Assembly: GCF_965279675.1 (NCBI RefSeq)
Contig: NZ_CBDIIJ010000002.1
Location: 2,480,001 to 2,544,000, forward strand
DNA: 64,000 nucleotides
Direction: 5' to 3'
Source of the DNA: Mucisphaera sp965279675
GTDB lineage: Bacteria; Planctomycetota; Phycisphaerae; Phycisphaerales; Phycisphaeraceae
Position numbers and translations under genes: made by a program
Part shown: positions 18,813 to 28,457 of the stretch, piece by piece
Position numbering within the stretch: position 1 is the first letter of the stretch
Layout of the letters: the number at the start of each line of letters is the position of its first letter
Notes under the pieces: generated by a model
What the model was told of the DNA's origin: nothing
Databases searched by the model: none
What the model saw: the letters and a program-made list of their open reading frames with translations, nothing else

Positions 18813-19076
18813 ATGGCCCAGCAATCCATCGGCACCATCGAAACCAAAGGCATCGTCCCCGCCGTCGAAGCACTCGACGCAGCCCTCAAAGCCGCCAACG
18901 TCACCTTCCTCCGCCAGGACAAGCCCGGCAGCGGACTCGTCGCCACCACCGTCGAAGGCGATGTCGCAGCCGTCAAAGCCGCTGTCGAAGCCGGTGCAGA
19001 AGCCGCCCGCCGCGTAGGCGAAGTCGTCTCCGTCAACGTCATCGCACGACCCCACGAAGACGTCCTCAAGATCTGA
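18813..19076 (+). CDS. BMC-H hexameric shell protein
   Basis: The third BMC-H gene encodes 87 residues from the ATG at 18813, which has AGGAG 7 bases upstream. The domain reads IGTIETKGIVPAVEALDAAL to VIARPHEDVLKI, with GSGL in the pore position. Its closeness to the first BMC-H (16944-17240) suggests duplication within the operon. An in-frame ATG 48 bases upstream adds an unstructured leader and is less likely. Confidence 0.95.
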   Translation: MAQQSIGTIETKGIVPAVEALDAALKAANVTFLRQDKPGSGLVATTVEGDVAAVKAAVEAGAEAARRVGEVVSVNVIARPHEDVLKI

Positions 19077-19122
19077 TCCCGACGAACCGGCCACCCGAAC
19101 CGACCCCACACGGAGACCCACC

Positions 19123-19491
19123 ATGTTCTTGGGACGCGTGCAAGGCCAGATCGTCTCGACCGTCAAAGACCCGGCGCTCAAGGGCGCCCGGCTCGCGATC
19201 GTCGAGCCCCTCAAGGTCAACTACGACAACGACAAACTCGCCGCCAACGCCGCCTCCGCCAACGGACGCTTCGAGGTCACCGGCCGAGCCATCGTCGCCA
19301 TCGACCACCTCGGCGCCGCCACCGGCCAGACCGTCCTCGTCACCCAGGGCTCCAGCGCCCGCATGGCCGAGGGCTGCGACAAGATGCCCACCGACGCCGT
19401 CATCGTTGGCGTCATCGACCGCGCATCCATCGCAGGCACCGATATCGAAGTCTCCGCCCCCACCAAGCCAGCCACGAAAGCTAGACGCTAA
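19123..19491 (+). CDS. BMC-P pentameric shell vertex protein (EutN/CcmL family)
   Basis: Pentamers of this 122-residue protein would cap the vertices of the icosahedral shell. It begins MFLGRVQGQIVSTVKDPALKG, followed by RLAIVEPLKV, then FEVTGRAIVAIDHLGAATGQTVLVTQGSSAR and ending near AVIVGVIDRASI. This is a complete EutN/CcmL pattern with a short basic tail. It is the longest of three BMC-P proteins in the operon. Confidence 0.95.
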   Translation: MFLGRVQGQIVSTVKDPALKGARLAIVEPLKVNYDNDKLAANAASANGRFEVTGRAIVAIDHLGAATGQTVLVTQGSSARMAEGCDKMPTDAVIVGVIDRASIAGTDIEVSAPTKPATKARR

Positions 19492-19518
19492 CCAACCGCG
19501 TAAGCCTGAGCACCACAC

Positions 19519-20934
<1,416 letters not shown>

Positions 20935-20959
20935 CCAACCAAAGAGGAACCCAAACACC

Positions 20960-21223
20960 ATGCAGCGAGCCGTCGTCCAGGGCAGAGCCACCAGCACCGC
21001 GAAGCACCCATCGCTCGCCGGCTGCAAGTTGCTCATTGCCCAGATGCTCGGTGCAAACCTGAAACCCGAAGGCGACCCCGTCATCATCCTCGACCAGCAC
21101 GGAGCAGGCCTGGGCGACCACGTCATGCTCACCTCCGACGGCCAGGGCCTCCGCGAACTCCTCGACAGCAACCAGAGCCCCGCCCGATGGTGGACCCTCG
21201 GCATCATCGACCACAACGACTAA
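20960..21223 (+). CDS. BMC-P pentameric shell vertex protein
   Basis: This 87-residue EutN/CcmL-family protein begins MQRAVVQGRATSTAKHPSLAG, followed by KLLIAQML and VIILDQHGAGLGDHVMLTSDG. The second BMC-P of the operon, it is compact, with no tail. It is separated from the next gene by three bases. Confidence 0.93.
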   Translation: MQRAVVQGRATSTAKHPSLAGCKLLIAQMLGANLKPEGDPVIILDQHGAGLGDHVMLTSDGQGLRELLDSNQSPARWWTLGIIDHND

Positions 21224-21226
21224 ACC

Positions 21227-22075
21227 ATGCCACCCATCGATCCCCAACTCGTCCAACAGATCGCCCAGCAGGTCCTGCGCGCGATGAGACAGAACGGGAC
21301 CCCCCCGGCACCCGCGCCCATCAACCCACCCCTCGGCCAGTGCCCCGGAGCAGGCGAACTCCCGGACACCCCCACACGCCCACAGCCCGCCACCCCTGTC
21401 ACCACCTCCATCCAGGCACAAGTCCCCGAAATCCTCCCCCTCCCAGCCACACCCGTGCTCGACGGCCTCATCACCGCCAACCAACTCGACGACGCCATCG
21501 CCAGCTCACCCGATGGCAACATCATCCTCGCCCCCACCGCCCGCCTCACACCCCTCGCCCAGGACCGCACCCGCCGCGAGCCCCATCGCTTCCAGCGAAC
21601 CCAGACCGCTCAACCTCACGCAGCCACGCTCGCCACCATCAACCACGGCCAGCCCTGGCTCTGGTGGACCTGCGGGCGCTGCCCCGCCGTCCAGCGCGTC
21701 ACCGAAGAACGCCGCCAGCGACTCCTCCCCATCGCCGCACCCCGCGAACCCATCGCACTACCGGTCGTCCTCCGCGACCTCAGCAACGCCATCGAGTCAG
21801 GCCGCGCAGCAGGGGGGATCCTCTTCGTCGCCTCCGCCGCCAAACCACTCTGCCTGGCCAACCGCCTCCGACCCCTCCGCGCCGTCCACGCCCACTGCGA
21901 AGCCGCCCTCCGCCAGGGCATCCGCGACGTCGGCGCTAACGTCCTGATCCTCGAGTTCCCCTTCCTCGACCACGACCGGATGGCCGCCCACACCGACCAG
22001 ATCCTCGCATCGTCACCCGCCATCCCCCCCGCGATCGCGCACGCCCTCCTCACCGTCGAAGGAGCCCGCGCATGA
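21227..22075 (+). CDS. Microcompartment-associated protein with degenerate RpiB-like domain
   Basis: This 282-residue protein has three parts. Residues about 5-22 (DPQLVQQIAQQVLRAMRQ) form an amphipathic helix like those on the two known cargo enzymes of the operon. Residues about 25-75 are a proline-rich linker. Residues about 180-262 resemble the RpiB/LacA/LacB sugar-phosphate isomerase fold: GGILFVASAAKPLCLANRL and then LRAVHAHCEAAL, followed by ANVLIL. Where RpiB has ICGTG with its catalytic cysteine, this protein has FVASA, with valine (V201) in the cysteine position. A CxxC (TCGRC, residues 148-152) lies between. It is therefore probably not an ordinary isomerase. The fold call rests on by-eye alignment. 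Confidence 0.65.
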   Translation: MPPIDPQLVQQIAQQVLRAMRQNGTPPAPAPINPPLGQCPGAGELPDTPTRPQPATPVTTSIQAQVPEILPLPATPVLDGLITANQLDDAIASSPDGNIILAPTARLTPLAQDRTRREPHRFQRTQTAQPHAATLATINHGQPWLWWTCGRCPAVQRVTEERRQRLLPIAAPREPIALPVVLRDLSNAIESGRAAGGILFVASAAKPLCLANRLRPLRAVHAHCEAALRQGIRDVGANVLILEFPFLDHDRMAAHTDQILASSPAIPPAIAHALLTVEGARA

Positions 22076-22386
22076 AGATCGCCCGCGTCATCGGAACACT
22101 CACCCTCGGCAAGCGCCTTCCCGAACTCGCCGCCGGCCAGCTCCTGATCGCCGAAGCCCTCGACGCCCACGCCCTCGCCGGCCTCAGCGACCACGCGCCC
22201 CGCAGCACACCCATGCCCCAGTCCCTCGTCGTCTTCGACGCCCTCAACGCAGGACTCGGCGCCACCATCGCCGTCACCGAAGGCCCCGAAGCCTCCGTCC
22301 CCTTCCGGCCCAACCGCGTCCCCGTCGACGCCTACAACGCCGCCATCCTCGACAACATCGAATGGCACCCCAATCCAACGAAATAA
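22072..22386 (+). CDS. BMC-P pentameric shell vertex protein
   Basis: This 104-residue EutN/CcmL-family protein overlaps the RpiB-like gene by four bases (ATGA), implying coupled translation. It begins MKIARVIGTLTLGKRLPELAA, followed by QLLIAEAL and LVVFDALNAGLGATIAVTEG. It has an insertion between the first strands (LAGLSDHAPRSTPMPQS) compared with the other two BMC-P proteins. Confidence 0.93.
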   Translation: MKIARVIGTLTLGKRLPELAAGQLLIAEALDAHALAGLSDHAPRSTPMPQSLVVFDALNAGLGATIAVTEGPEASVPFRPNRVPVDAYNAAILDNIEWHPNPTK

Positions 22387-22416
22387 ACCAAAGCGATAGA
22401 GAAGAAAGCAGTCAAC

Positions 22417-23280
22417 ATGAACCAACCACTCTGGCAACTCAAGAAACACATGTGCGACATCGGCCACCGCATCTGGCACCGAGGCTTCTGCGCCGGCAAC
22501 GAAGGCAACCACTCGGTCCGCATCTCCGAAGACCGCGTCCTCTGCACACCCACCGGCATCAGCAAAGGCTTCCTCGAACCCGACGACCTCTGCGTCGTCG
22601 ACCTCGAAGGCAACCAGGTCGAGCCCAACCCCAAAGGACGCAAACGCACCAGCGAAGTCCTGGTCCATCTCGCCATCTACAAGAAGCAACCCAAGATCAA
22701 AGCGGTCATCCACTCTCACCCACCCCACGCCGTCGCCTTCTGCCTCGCCAACATCCCGCTACCCGAAGGCATCCACCCCGAGGCCGAAGTCTTTCTCGGC
22801 CGCACCATCTTCGCCAACTACGCCACGCCAGGCGGACCCGACCTCCCCGCCAGCTTCATCGAACGTATCACCGAGCAGACCACCACCATCCTCATGGCCA
22901 ACCACGGCTCGGTCTCCCTCGGCGAAGACATCACCGACGCCTACTACAAACTCGAAATCCTCGATAACTACTGCAAGCAGCTGATCCTCGCCAAGCAACT
23001 CGGCCAGGTCAACGTCCTCAACACCCAGCAGATGGTCGAACTCCTCAAAGTCAAAGAACGCTTCGGTTTCAAGGACGACCGACTCTCCTGCGCCACCGAT
23101 GGCTGCGTCGGCGTCGAGAACGAACCCTTCCTCACCACCTTTGGCGTCCAGCCCATGTCCGCCCACGCAAACGACCAAGGCAACGTCAACCACACACCCG
23201 CCACAGTACCCATCAACGAAGCCGAATTCGAACAACTCGTCCAGTCCATCACCAATCAGATCGTCGCAGGCAACAAGTAA
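22417..23280 (+). CDS. Class II aldolase (fuculose/rhamnulose-phosphate type) with C-terminal tag
   Basis: This 287-residue enzyme belongs to the class II aldolase/adducin family. Zinc-binding histidines are in VIHSHPPHAVAF and ANHGSVSLG, the phosphate/substrate loop is GNEGNHSVRI, and the catalytic Glu is likely in IHPEAEVF. In related loci such an enzyme cleaves L-fuculose- or L-rhamnulose-phosphate to lactaldehyde and dihydroxyacetone phosphate. About 60 residues extend past the domain and end in INEAEFEQLVQSITNQIV, an amphipathic helix that looks like a C-terminal encapsulation peptide. Confidence 0.9.
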   Translation: MNQPLWQLKKHMCDIGHRIWHRGFCAGNEGNHSVRISEDRVLCTPTGISKGFLEPDDLCVVDLEGNQVEPNPKGRKRTSEVLVHLAIYKKQPKIKAVIHSHPPHAVAFCLANIPLPEGIHPEAEVFLGRTIFANYATPGGPDLPASFIERITEQTTTILMANHGSVSLGEDITDAYYKLEILDNYCKQLILAKQLGQVNVLNTQQMVELLKVKERFGFKDDRLSCATDGCVGVENEPFLTTFGVQPMSAHANDQGNVNHTPATVPINEAEFEQLVQSITNQIVAGNK

Positions 23281-23307
23281 CCAGCACGCAACGACGAAAG
23301 ACAAGCC

Positions 23308-24231
23308 ATGCCACTTAACGTAGCCATCATCGGCGGCGCAGGACGCGTCGGATCCAACGCAGCCTATGCCCTCCAATGCGGCGGCGTCGTCCGAGACATC
23401 ACCCTCGTCGATGTCGACCACGAAACCGCTCAGGGCGAAGCCCTCGACCTGCTCCACGGCGCCTCCATCGCCGCCGACCAACGCATCAAGGCCGTCGAAC
23501 TCCCCCAGGCCGCCAACGCCGACATCGTCTGCATCACCGCCGGCTCACGACGCAAACCCGATGAGTCCCGCCTCGACCTCATCAATCGCAACGTCTCCAT
23601 CTTCAAAAACATCCTCGACGGCCTCCGCACCGCCGGACTCTCCCGCGACGCCATCATCTTCGTCGTCTCCAACCCCGTCGACATCCTCACCCGCCTCGCC
23701 ATCGAACACCTCGACTGGAACCCCAACCGCGTCCTCGGACTCGGCACCGTCCTCGACACCGCCCGCTTCCGATCCATGATCGCCGACGCCAAAGACCTCC
23801 CGCCCACCCAGGTCAAAGCCCTCATCCTCGGCGAGCACGGCGACACCATGACCCCCATCTGGTCCTCAGCCACCGCCGGCGGACTCGCCCTCACCGAATT
23901 ACTCTCCACCAACGAACAGCAAAACCTCTTCGAGCGCACCAAAGGCTCCGGAGCCGAAGTCATCCGCCGCAAAGGCGGAGCCGGCTACGCCGTTGGCCTC
24001 TCCATCCTCGAGGTCATCCACAGCATCGCCCTCGACCAGCGAAAGATCCTCCCCGTCTCCACACGCATGACCGGCCAATACGGCCTCCACCACGCCTGCC
24101 TCTCCATCCCCACCATCGTCGGCCGCGAAGGCATCCTCGGCTACCACCAGCCCAAGCTCTGGCCCAAGGAACAATCCGGCCTCAAAAGCTCCGAGGCCTC
24201 CCTCAACCAGACCTTCGCCCAACTCGCCTAG
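23308..24231 (+). CDS. Lactate/malate dehydrogenase-family oxidoreductase of the microcompartment locus
   Basis: This 307-residue NAD-dependent enzyme has the Rossmann motif AIIGGAGRVGSNAAY, the active-site loop ITAGSRRKPDESRLDL, VVSNPVDILT and the catalytic histidine in LGEHGDTMTP. In this family the residue before KP in the loop sets specificity: Gln for lactate, Arg for malate. Here it is Arg (R82), while the following ESRLDL is lactate-dehydrogenase-like. In the microcompartment model it would recycle NAD+, perhaps by reducing lactaldehyde to propanediol; the true substrate is open. Confidence 0.88.
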   Translation: MPLNVAIIGGAGRVGSNAAYALQCGGVVRDITLVDVDHETAQGEALDLLHGASIAADQRIKAVELPQAANADIVCITAGSRRKPDESRLDLINRNVSIFKNILDGLRTAGLSRDAIIFVVSNPVDILTRLAIEHLDWNPNRVLGLGTVLDTARFRSMIADAKDLPPTQVKALILGEHGDTMTPIWSSATAGGLALTELLSTNEQQNLFERTKGSGAEVIRRKGGAGYAVGLSILEVIHSIALDQRKILPVSTRMTGQYGLHHACLSIPTIVGREGILGYHQPKLWPKEQSGLKSSEASLNQTFAQLA

Positions 24232-24260
24232 AATCGAGCACACGTGCGCAGGCAACCCAC

Positions 24261-25025
24261 ATGCTGATACTCGAACGACAGCGACAACTCATCGAGTTCC
24301 TCAACGAACGAGGCAGCGCCGATCTGGAAACCCTCTCCAGCCAACTCGACGTCTCCGTCTCAACCGTCCGCCGCGATCTCGACCGACTCGCCGATCAGGG
24401 ACTCGTCCAACGCACCCATGGCGGAGCCGTCACCACCAGACCCAACGCGCCCGCCGCCGCCAACGGCCAGACCACCGCCTTCGCCGCCCGCATGGCCGAC
24501 AACACCGCCGCCAAGCAGGCCATCGGCGCAGCCGCCGCCAAACTCATCCAACCCAACATGACCCTCCTCATGGACGCCGGCTCCACCGTCGTCTACGCAG
24601 CCCAGCAGATCCAGGTCCGCCCCATCCAGATCGCAACCACCTCCCTCGCCATCGCCCAGCACTTCGCCAACGACGATCAGGTCGAAATCACCGTCGTAGG
24701 CGGAAAGCTCTACCCCCGAACCTCCGCCATGGTCGGCCCCCTTGCCCGAGAAGCCCTCCGCGACCTCTACGCCGACCTCTGCTTCCTCTCACTCGCTGCC
24801 ATCGACCAGAACGCCGGCTACAACCTCAACCTCGAACAAACCCAGGTCGAACAGGCCATGATGCAGCAGGCCGAAAAAACCGTACTCCTCATGGACGCCA
24901 GCAAGTTCGGCCGCCGATCCCTCGTCAAAGTCGCCGACACCGACCGCTTCGACCAGATCATCACCGACCCCGGCATCGACCCCATCTGGCCCACACAACT
25001 AGCCGATCAACTCACCATCGCCTGA
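24261..25025 (+). CDS. DeoR-family transcriptional regulator
   Basis: This 254-residue protein has an N-terminal winged helix (RQRQLIEFLNERGSADLETL, VSTVRRDLDRLADQGLVQRT) and HGGAV, the DeoR signature. The C-terminal sugar-phosphate sensor domain includes LMDAGSTVVYAAQQI, VTVVGGKLYPRTSAMVG-type sequence and LLMDASKFGRRSL. It is the last gene of the operon and most likely responds to a phosphorylated sugar from the pathway. Its operator may be the TGGTAGA repeat at 16142-16168. Confidence 0.92.
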   Translation: MLILERQRQLIEFLNERGSADLETLSSQLDVSVSTVRRDLDRLADQGLVQRTHGGAVTTRPNAPAAANGQTTAFAARMADNTAAKQAIGAAAAKLIQPNMTLLMDAGSTVVYAAQQIQVRPIQIATTSLAIAQHFANDDQVEITVVGGKLYPRTSAMVGPLAREALRDLYADLCFLSLAAIDQNAGYNLNLEQTQVEQAMMQQAEKTVLLMDASKFGRRSLVKVADTDRFDQIITDPGIDPIWPTQLADQLTIA

Positions 25026-25096
25026 ACGATTGATGCCGGTGCCATACTTTGTCCCGACGCCAGTCGGAGCAATCTGTGCCGATCAATAACAAACAT

Positions 25097-25140
25097 AGGT
25101 GGCTGTGGTGCGCTCCGCTCGCCACAGAACCAACGAGCCC
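25097..25140 (-). repeat. R-family hairpin repeat, copy 1
   Basis: The plus strand reads GGTGGCTGTGG, a 13-base loop region, then CCACAGAACCAACGAGCCC. CTGTGG and CCACAG pair as a hairpin. The tail matches copy 2 (29602-29665) in the same direction and copies 3 and 4 (48359-48400, 51454-51490) in reverse. It lies between the convergent DeoR and STAS genes. Confidence 0.6.
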
Positions 25141-25147
25141 GTCCCAA

Positions 25148-25495
25148 TCACTCCCCAGCTTCATCCAACTGCAACCCCGCCAACGCCGTCGAGGGCTCCG
25201 TCGCAAACTCAAACACCTTATCCAACCCAGTCGCGATAAACACCGCCCACACCGAGTCAGGCGGTGCCGCCAGCCGCAGTTTGCTGTCATGATCCGCCAC
25301 CACCTTTCGCAGCCGAAGCAGCTGCGACAGATTCGACGAGTTCAGATGACTCACGCCCGACATGTCCAGCACCACATGAGGCACAGCCTCACACTTCTGC
25401 AATCGAACATGAAGGGTATCCAGAACTTCCACAAAGCTCGGGTCATCACTTAATGTGACCAGCCAGATACCCGCTGACCATTCCTGAATCGACAT
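25148..25495 (-). CDS. STAS-domain protein (anti-sigma factor antagonist type)
   Basis: This 115-residue protein is a single STAS domain. The pattern HVVLDMSGVSHLNSSNLSQLL contains the loop where anti-anti-sigma factors carry the regulatory serine; two serines (NSSN) are available. In SpoIIAA-type systems the phosphorylated serine controls binding to an anti-sigma kinase. No partner kinase or sigma factor is adjacent. It is downstream of gyrA, whose start faces away, and probably has its own promoter or follows gyrA on the minus strand after 24 bases. Confidence 0.82.
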   Translation of the reverse strand: MSIQEWSAGIWLVTLSDDPSFVEVLDTLHVRLQKCEAVPHVVLDMSGVSHLNSSNLSQLLRLRKVVADHDSKLRLAAPPDSVWAVFIATGLDKVFEFATEPSTALAGLQLDEAGE

Positions 25496-25519
25496 AAGGC
25501 CAAATCGCCTTTCAGCTAA

Positions 25520-28168
25520 TCACGACGAAGTCTGGCTCTCATCACTACCAGACTCAGACGCATCACCACCATCCTGGTCCTCAGCGATCGCAGCCACCGA
25601 AGTCACCATATCCTCACCCTTGATCGTGATCACACGCACGCCCTGCGTCGCACGACCCGTCTGACGAATCGTGCCCGCCTGCACACGCACAATCATCCCG
25701 CCCTGCGTGATCAGCATCAGCGAGTCACCCTCCGACACCAGCTTCAACGCCGACACCGGCCCGTTACGACCCGCCGTCACGATATCCCGACGCCCCTTGC
25801 CGCCCCGCGACTGCGGACGAGCCCCACCCTCAGCCTGCACCAGATACTCACTCGTAGGCGTGCGCTTCCCATACCCACGCTCCGTGATCGTCAGCAGATC
25901 CGACTCCTGACCCTCCGGTATCCGCAGCATCCCCACCACCGCATCACCGGCAGCCAGGTCGATCCCCTTCACACCCGACGCAGCTCGCCCCATCACACGC
26001 ACATCCGATTCCGGAAAACGAATCGACATCCCGCTTGTTGTCCCAAGCAGCACGTGATCCGAACCACTCGTCCAAGTCACACCGATCAGCTCATCGTCGT
26101 CACGCAGATTCAACGCGATGATCCCCGCACTATTGACGTTCCGATAGTCCTTGAGCGCCGTCCGCTTCACCAGACCATGCTTGGTCCCAAACAGCAGGAA
26201 GTGCTCACCCTTCTCAAAATCCGAGATCGGCATGAACTCGCACACCCGCTCATCCTGCCGAAGATTCAGCAGATTGATGATCGCCGTCCCCCGCGATGTC
26301 CGCGACGCCTCCGGGATCGAATACACCTTGATCCGAAACACCCGACCACGATCCGTAAAACAAAGCAGATCGTCGTGCGTCGACGACACAAAAACGTGCT
26401 CGGTAAAGTCACCCTCCCGCGACTTCGCACCGATCACACCCTTACCCCCACGACCCTGCACCCGGTACTCATCCACCGGCAGCCGCTTCGCATACCCCGC
26501 ATGCGTGATCGTCACCGCCACCTGCTCAACAGGCGTCAGCTCCGCTAGGTTCAGATCCCCCGCCTCGCCCTCCTGAATCTCCGTCCGACGCTCATCCGCA
26601 TACTTCGCCTTGAGCTCCGCCGTCTCATCCTTCACGATCTGCGAAACCTTCGCCGGATCAGCCAGGATCCCCTCATACTCCTCGATCTGAGCCACCAGCT
26701 TCGCGTAGTTCGCCACCAGCTGGTCAATCTCCAGACCCACCAACTGAATCAGCTGCAACCGACCGATCGCCTCGGCCTGCAAACGCGTCAGCGCCACCGC
26801 GTTCTCCGCCGAAGCAGCCAACAACCGATCCGGAATCTTCGGCGCGTAAGCATGGTCCGCCGGAATCCGGAACCCACGCGTCATCAGCTTCTGAATCGCC
26901 TCCTCACGCGTCTGGCTCTCACGAATCAGCCGAATCACCTCATCGATGTCGCACACCGCATAGATCAGACCCTCGATCCGATGCGCTTCCTGCTGAGCCT
27001 GCTGCAACCGATACGCCGTCCGCCGACGAATCACATCACGACGGTGATCGATGTAGTGATTCAACAGCTCAGGCAGACTCAGCGTCCGCGGCTGACCCTT
27101 CACCAACGCGATGGAAATAATGCTGAACGTCGACTGCAAAGGCGTCAATCGATAAAGCTGATTCTCCACCGCCGTCGGATCCGCACCCCGCTTGAGCTCA
27201 ATCACCAGCCGCATCCCCGCGCGATTCGACGACTCATCCACCACATTCGCGATGTCCGTCAGCTTGTCCGCACGAATCTGCTGCTTGATCTTCTCCACCA
27301 CCCCGTCGTTCTTCGACACCTGATAAGGCAGCTCACGAACCACCAGCAGCTCACGACCCCGAGCCGTCGTCTCCTGCTCGATCTTCGCCCGCACCGTGAT
27401 CCGCCCACGACCCGTCGCGTAAGCCTCCGCAATCCCCCGACGCCCACAGATGATCCCACCCGTCGGGAAATCAGGACCCGGCACAAGCTCCATCAACTCA
27501 CGCAACTCGATATCCGGCTCATCCACCATCCGCGTGATCGCATCGCAGATCTCACCCAGATGATGAGGCGGCATCGAGCACGCCATCCCCACCGCGATCC
27601 CAACCGATCCGTTGACAAGCAGGTTCGGAAAACGCGCCGGCAGATACCGCGGCTCGTCCACCGTCTCATCAAAGTTCGCCTGCCAGTCAACCGTGTCCAG
27701 CTTCAGATCGTCCAGCAACTCCATCGCATGACGATGCAGACGGGCCTCCGTGTAACGCATCGCGGCAGGGGGGTCCGGGTCGATCGAACCAAAGTTCCCC
27801 TGCTTGTCGACCAGCAGATAACGCGTCTTCCACTCCTGCGCCATGTTCACCAGCGTCGGGTAGATCGCCTGATCCCCGTGCGGGTGATACTTCTTCATCG
27901 TCTCCCCCACGATGCCCGCGCACTTCGAGTGCTTCCGCCCAGGTGACAGATTCAGATCATTCATCGCCACCAGAATCCGACGCTGCGACGGCTTCAAACC
28001 ATCCCGTACATCAGGCAGCGCCCGATCCACAATCGTCGACATCGCATACGTCAGATACGAATCCGCCAACTCCCGCTCAATCGCCAGATCCTGCGTCCGC
28101 CCACCCGCATCAGGGGTTGCATCATCCATGTCCGACGCAGCATTGGGGTCCTGTGGCATATCCGTCAT
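25520..28168 (-). CDS. gyrA: DNA gyrase subunit A
   Basis: GyrA breaks and rejoins DNA in the gyrase A2B2 complex. The 882 residues match E. coli length. The catalytic tyrosine is Y139 in AAMRYTEARL, and the C-terminal beta-pinwheel has a GyrA-box-like QGRGGKG, which argues for gyrase over topoisomerase IV. In the quinolone-resistance region the sequence is HPHGDQAIYPTLVNMAQ: Gln100 and Pro104 replace the Ser83 and Asp87 of E. coli. gyrB is not adjacent. An acidic, Ser-rich tail ends the protein. Confidence 0.95.
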   Translation of the reverse strand: MTDMPQDPNAASDMDDATPDAGGRTQDLAIERELADSYLTYAMSTIVDRALPDVRDGLKPSQRRILVAMNDLNLSPGRKHSKCAGIVGETMKKYHPHGDQAIYPTLVNMAQEWKTRYLLVDKQGNFGSIDPDPPAAMRYTEARLHRHAMELLDDLKLDTVDWQANFDETVDEPRYLPARFPNLLVNGSVGIAVGMACSMPPHHLGEICDAITRMVDEPDIELRELMELVPGPDFPTGGIICGRRGIAEAYATGRGRITVRAKIEQETTARGRELLVVRELPYQVSKNDGVVEKIKQQIRADKLTDIANVVDESSNRAGMRLVIELKRGADPTAVENQLYRLTPLQSTFSIISIALVKGQPRTLSLPELLNHYIDHRRDVIRRRTAYRLQQAQQEAHRIEGLIYAVCDIDEVIRLIRESQTREEAIQKLMTRGFRIPADHAYAPKIPDRLLAASAENAVALTRLQAEAIGRLQLIQLVGLEIDQLVANYAKLVAQIEEYEGILADPAKVSQIVKDETAELKAKYADERRTEIQEGEAGDLNLAELTPVEQVAVTITHAGYAKRLPVDEYRVQGRGGKGVIGAKSREGDFTEHVFVSSTHDDLLCFTDRGRVFRIKVYSIPEASRTSRGTAIINLLNLRQDERVCEFMPISDFEKGEHFLLFGTKHGLVKRTALKDYRNVNSAGIIALNLRDDDELIGVTWTSGSDHVLLGTTSGMSIRFPESDVRVMGRAASGVKGIDLAAGDAVVGMLRIPEGQESDLLTITERGYGKRTPTSEYLVQAEGGARPQSRGGKGRRDIVTAGRNGPVSALKLVSEGDSLMLITQGGMIVRVQAGTIRQTGRATQGVRVITIKGEDMVTSVAAIAEDQDGGDASESGSDESQTSS

Positions 28169-28457
28169 GGTCTTCGATCACATCCAGTTTCTGGTTGACT
28201 CTATCCCGATCCGGGCCCCGTCGGCCCCAAGCCACGAAGCCCCCAAATGCGGCCAGCCAGCCGCTCCAAGCCTCCCCCAAACACCCTGTCCCGCAAACCC
28301 CCATTCTACCTCCACCGCCCCTTCCCCGCTTGCAAACCCACCCCCTCCCCGCTCCCACTAAAGCCACCATGGACAAGCCAGAAAAACCCATACCCAATCC
28401 CCATCCACCGCTATCATGCCCGTCCGCTAAACCCAACCCCTAGCGACGGAGCCCCAC
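28169..28457. other. Divergent intergenic region between gyrA and ychF
   Basis: This gap separates two divergent genes and must hold both promoters. The plus strand is very C-rich. The only visible signal is the GGAG ribosome-binding site of ychF (AGCGACGGAGCCCCAC). No convincing -10/-35 pair, RNA gene or repeat is seen. Confidence 0.5.
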
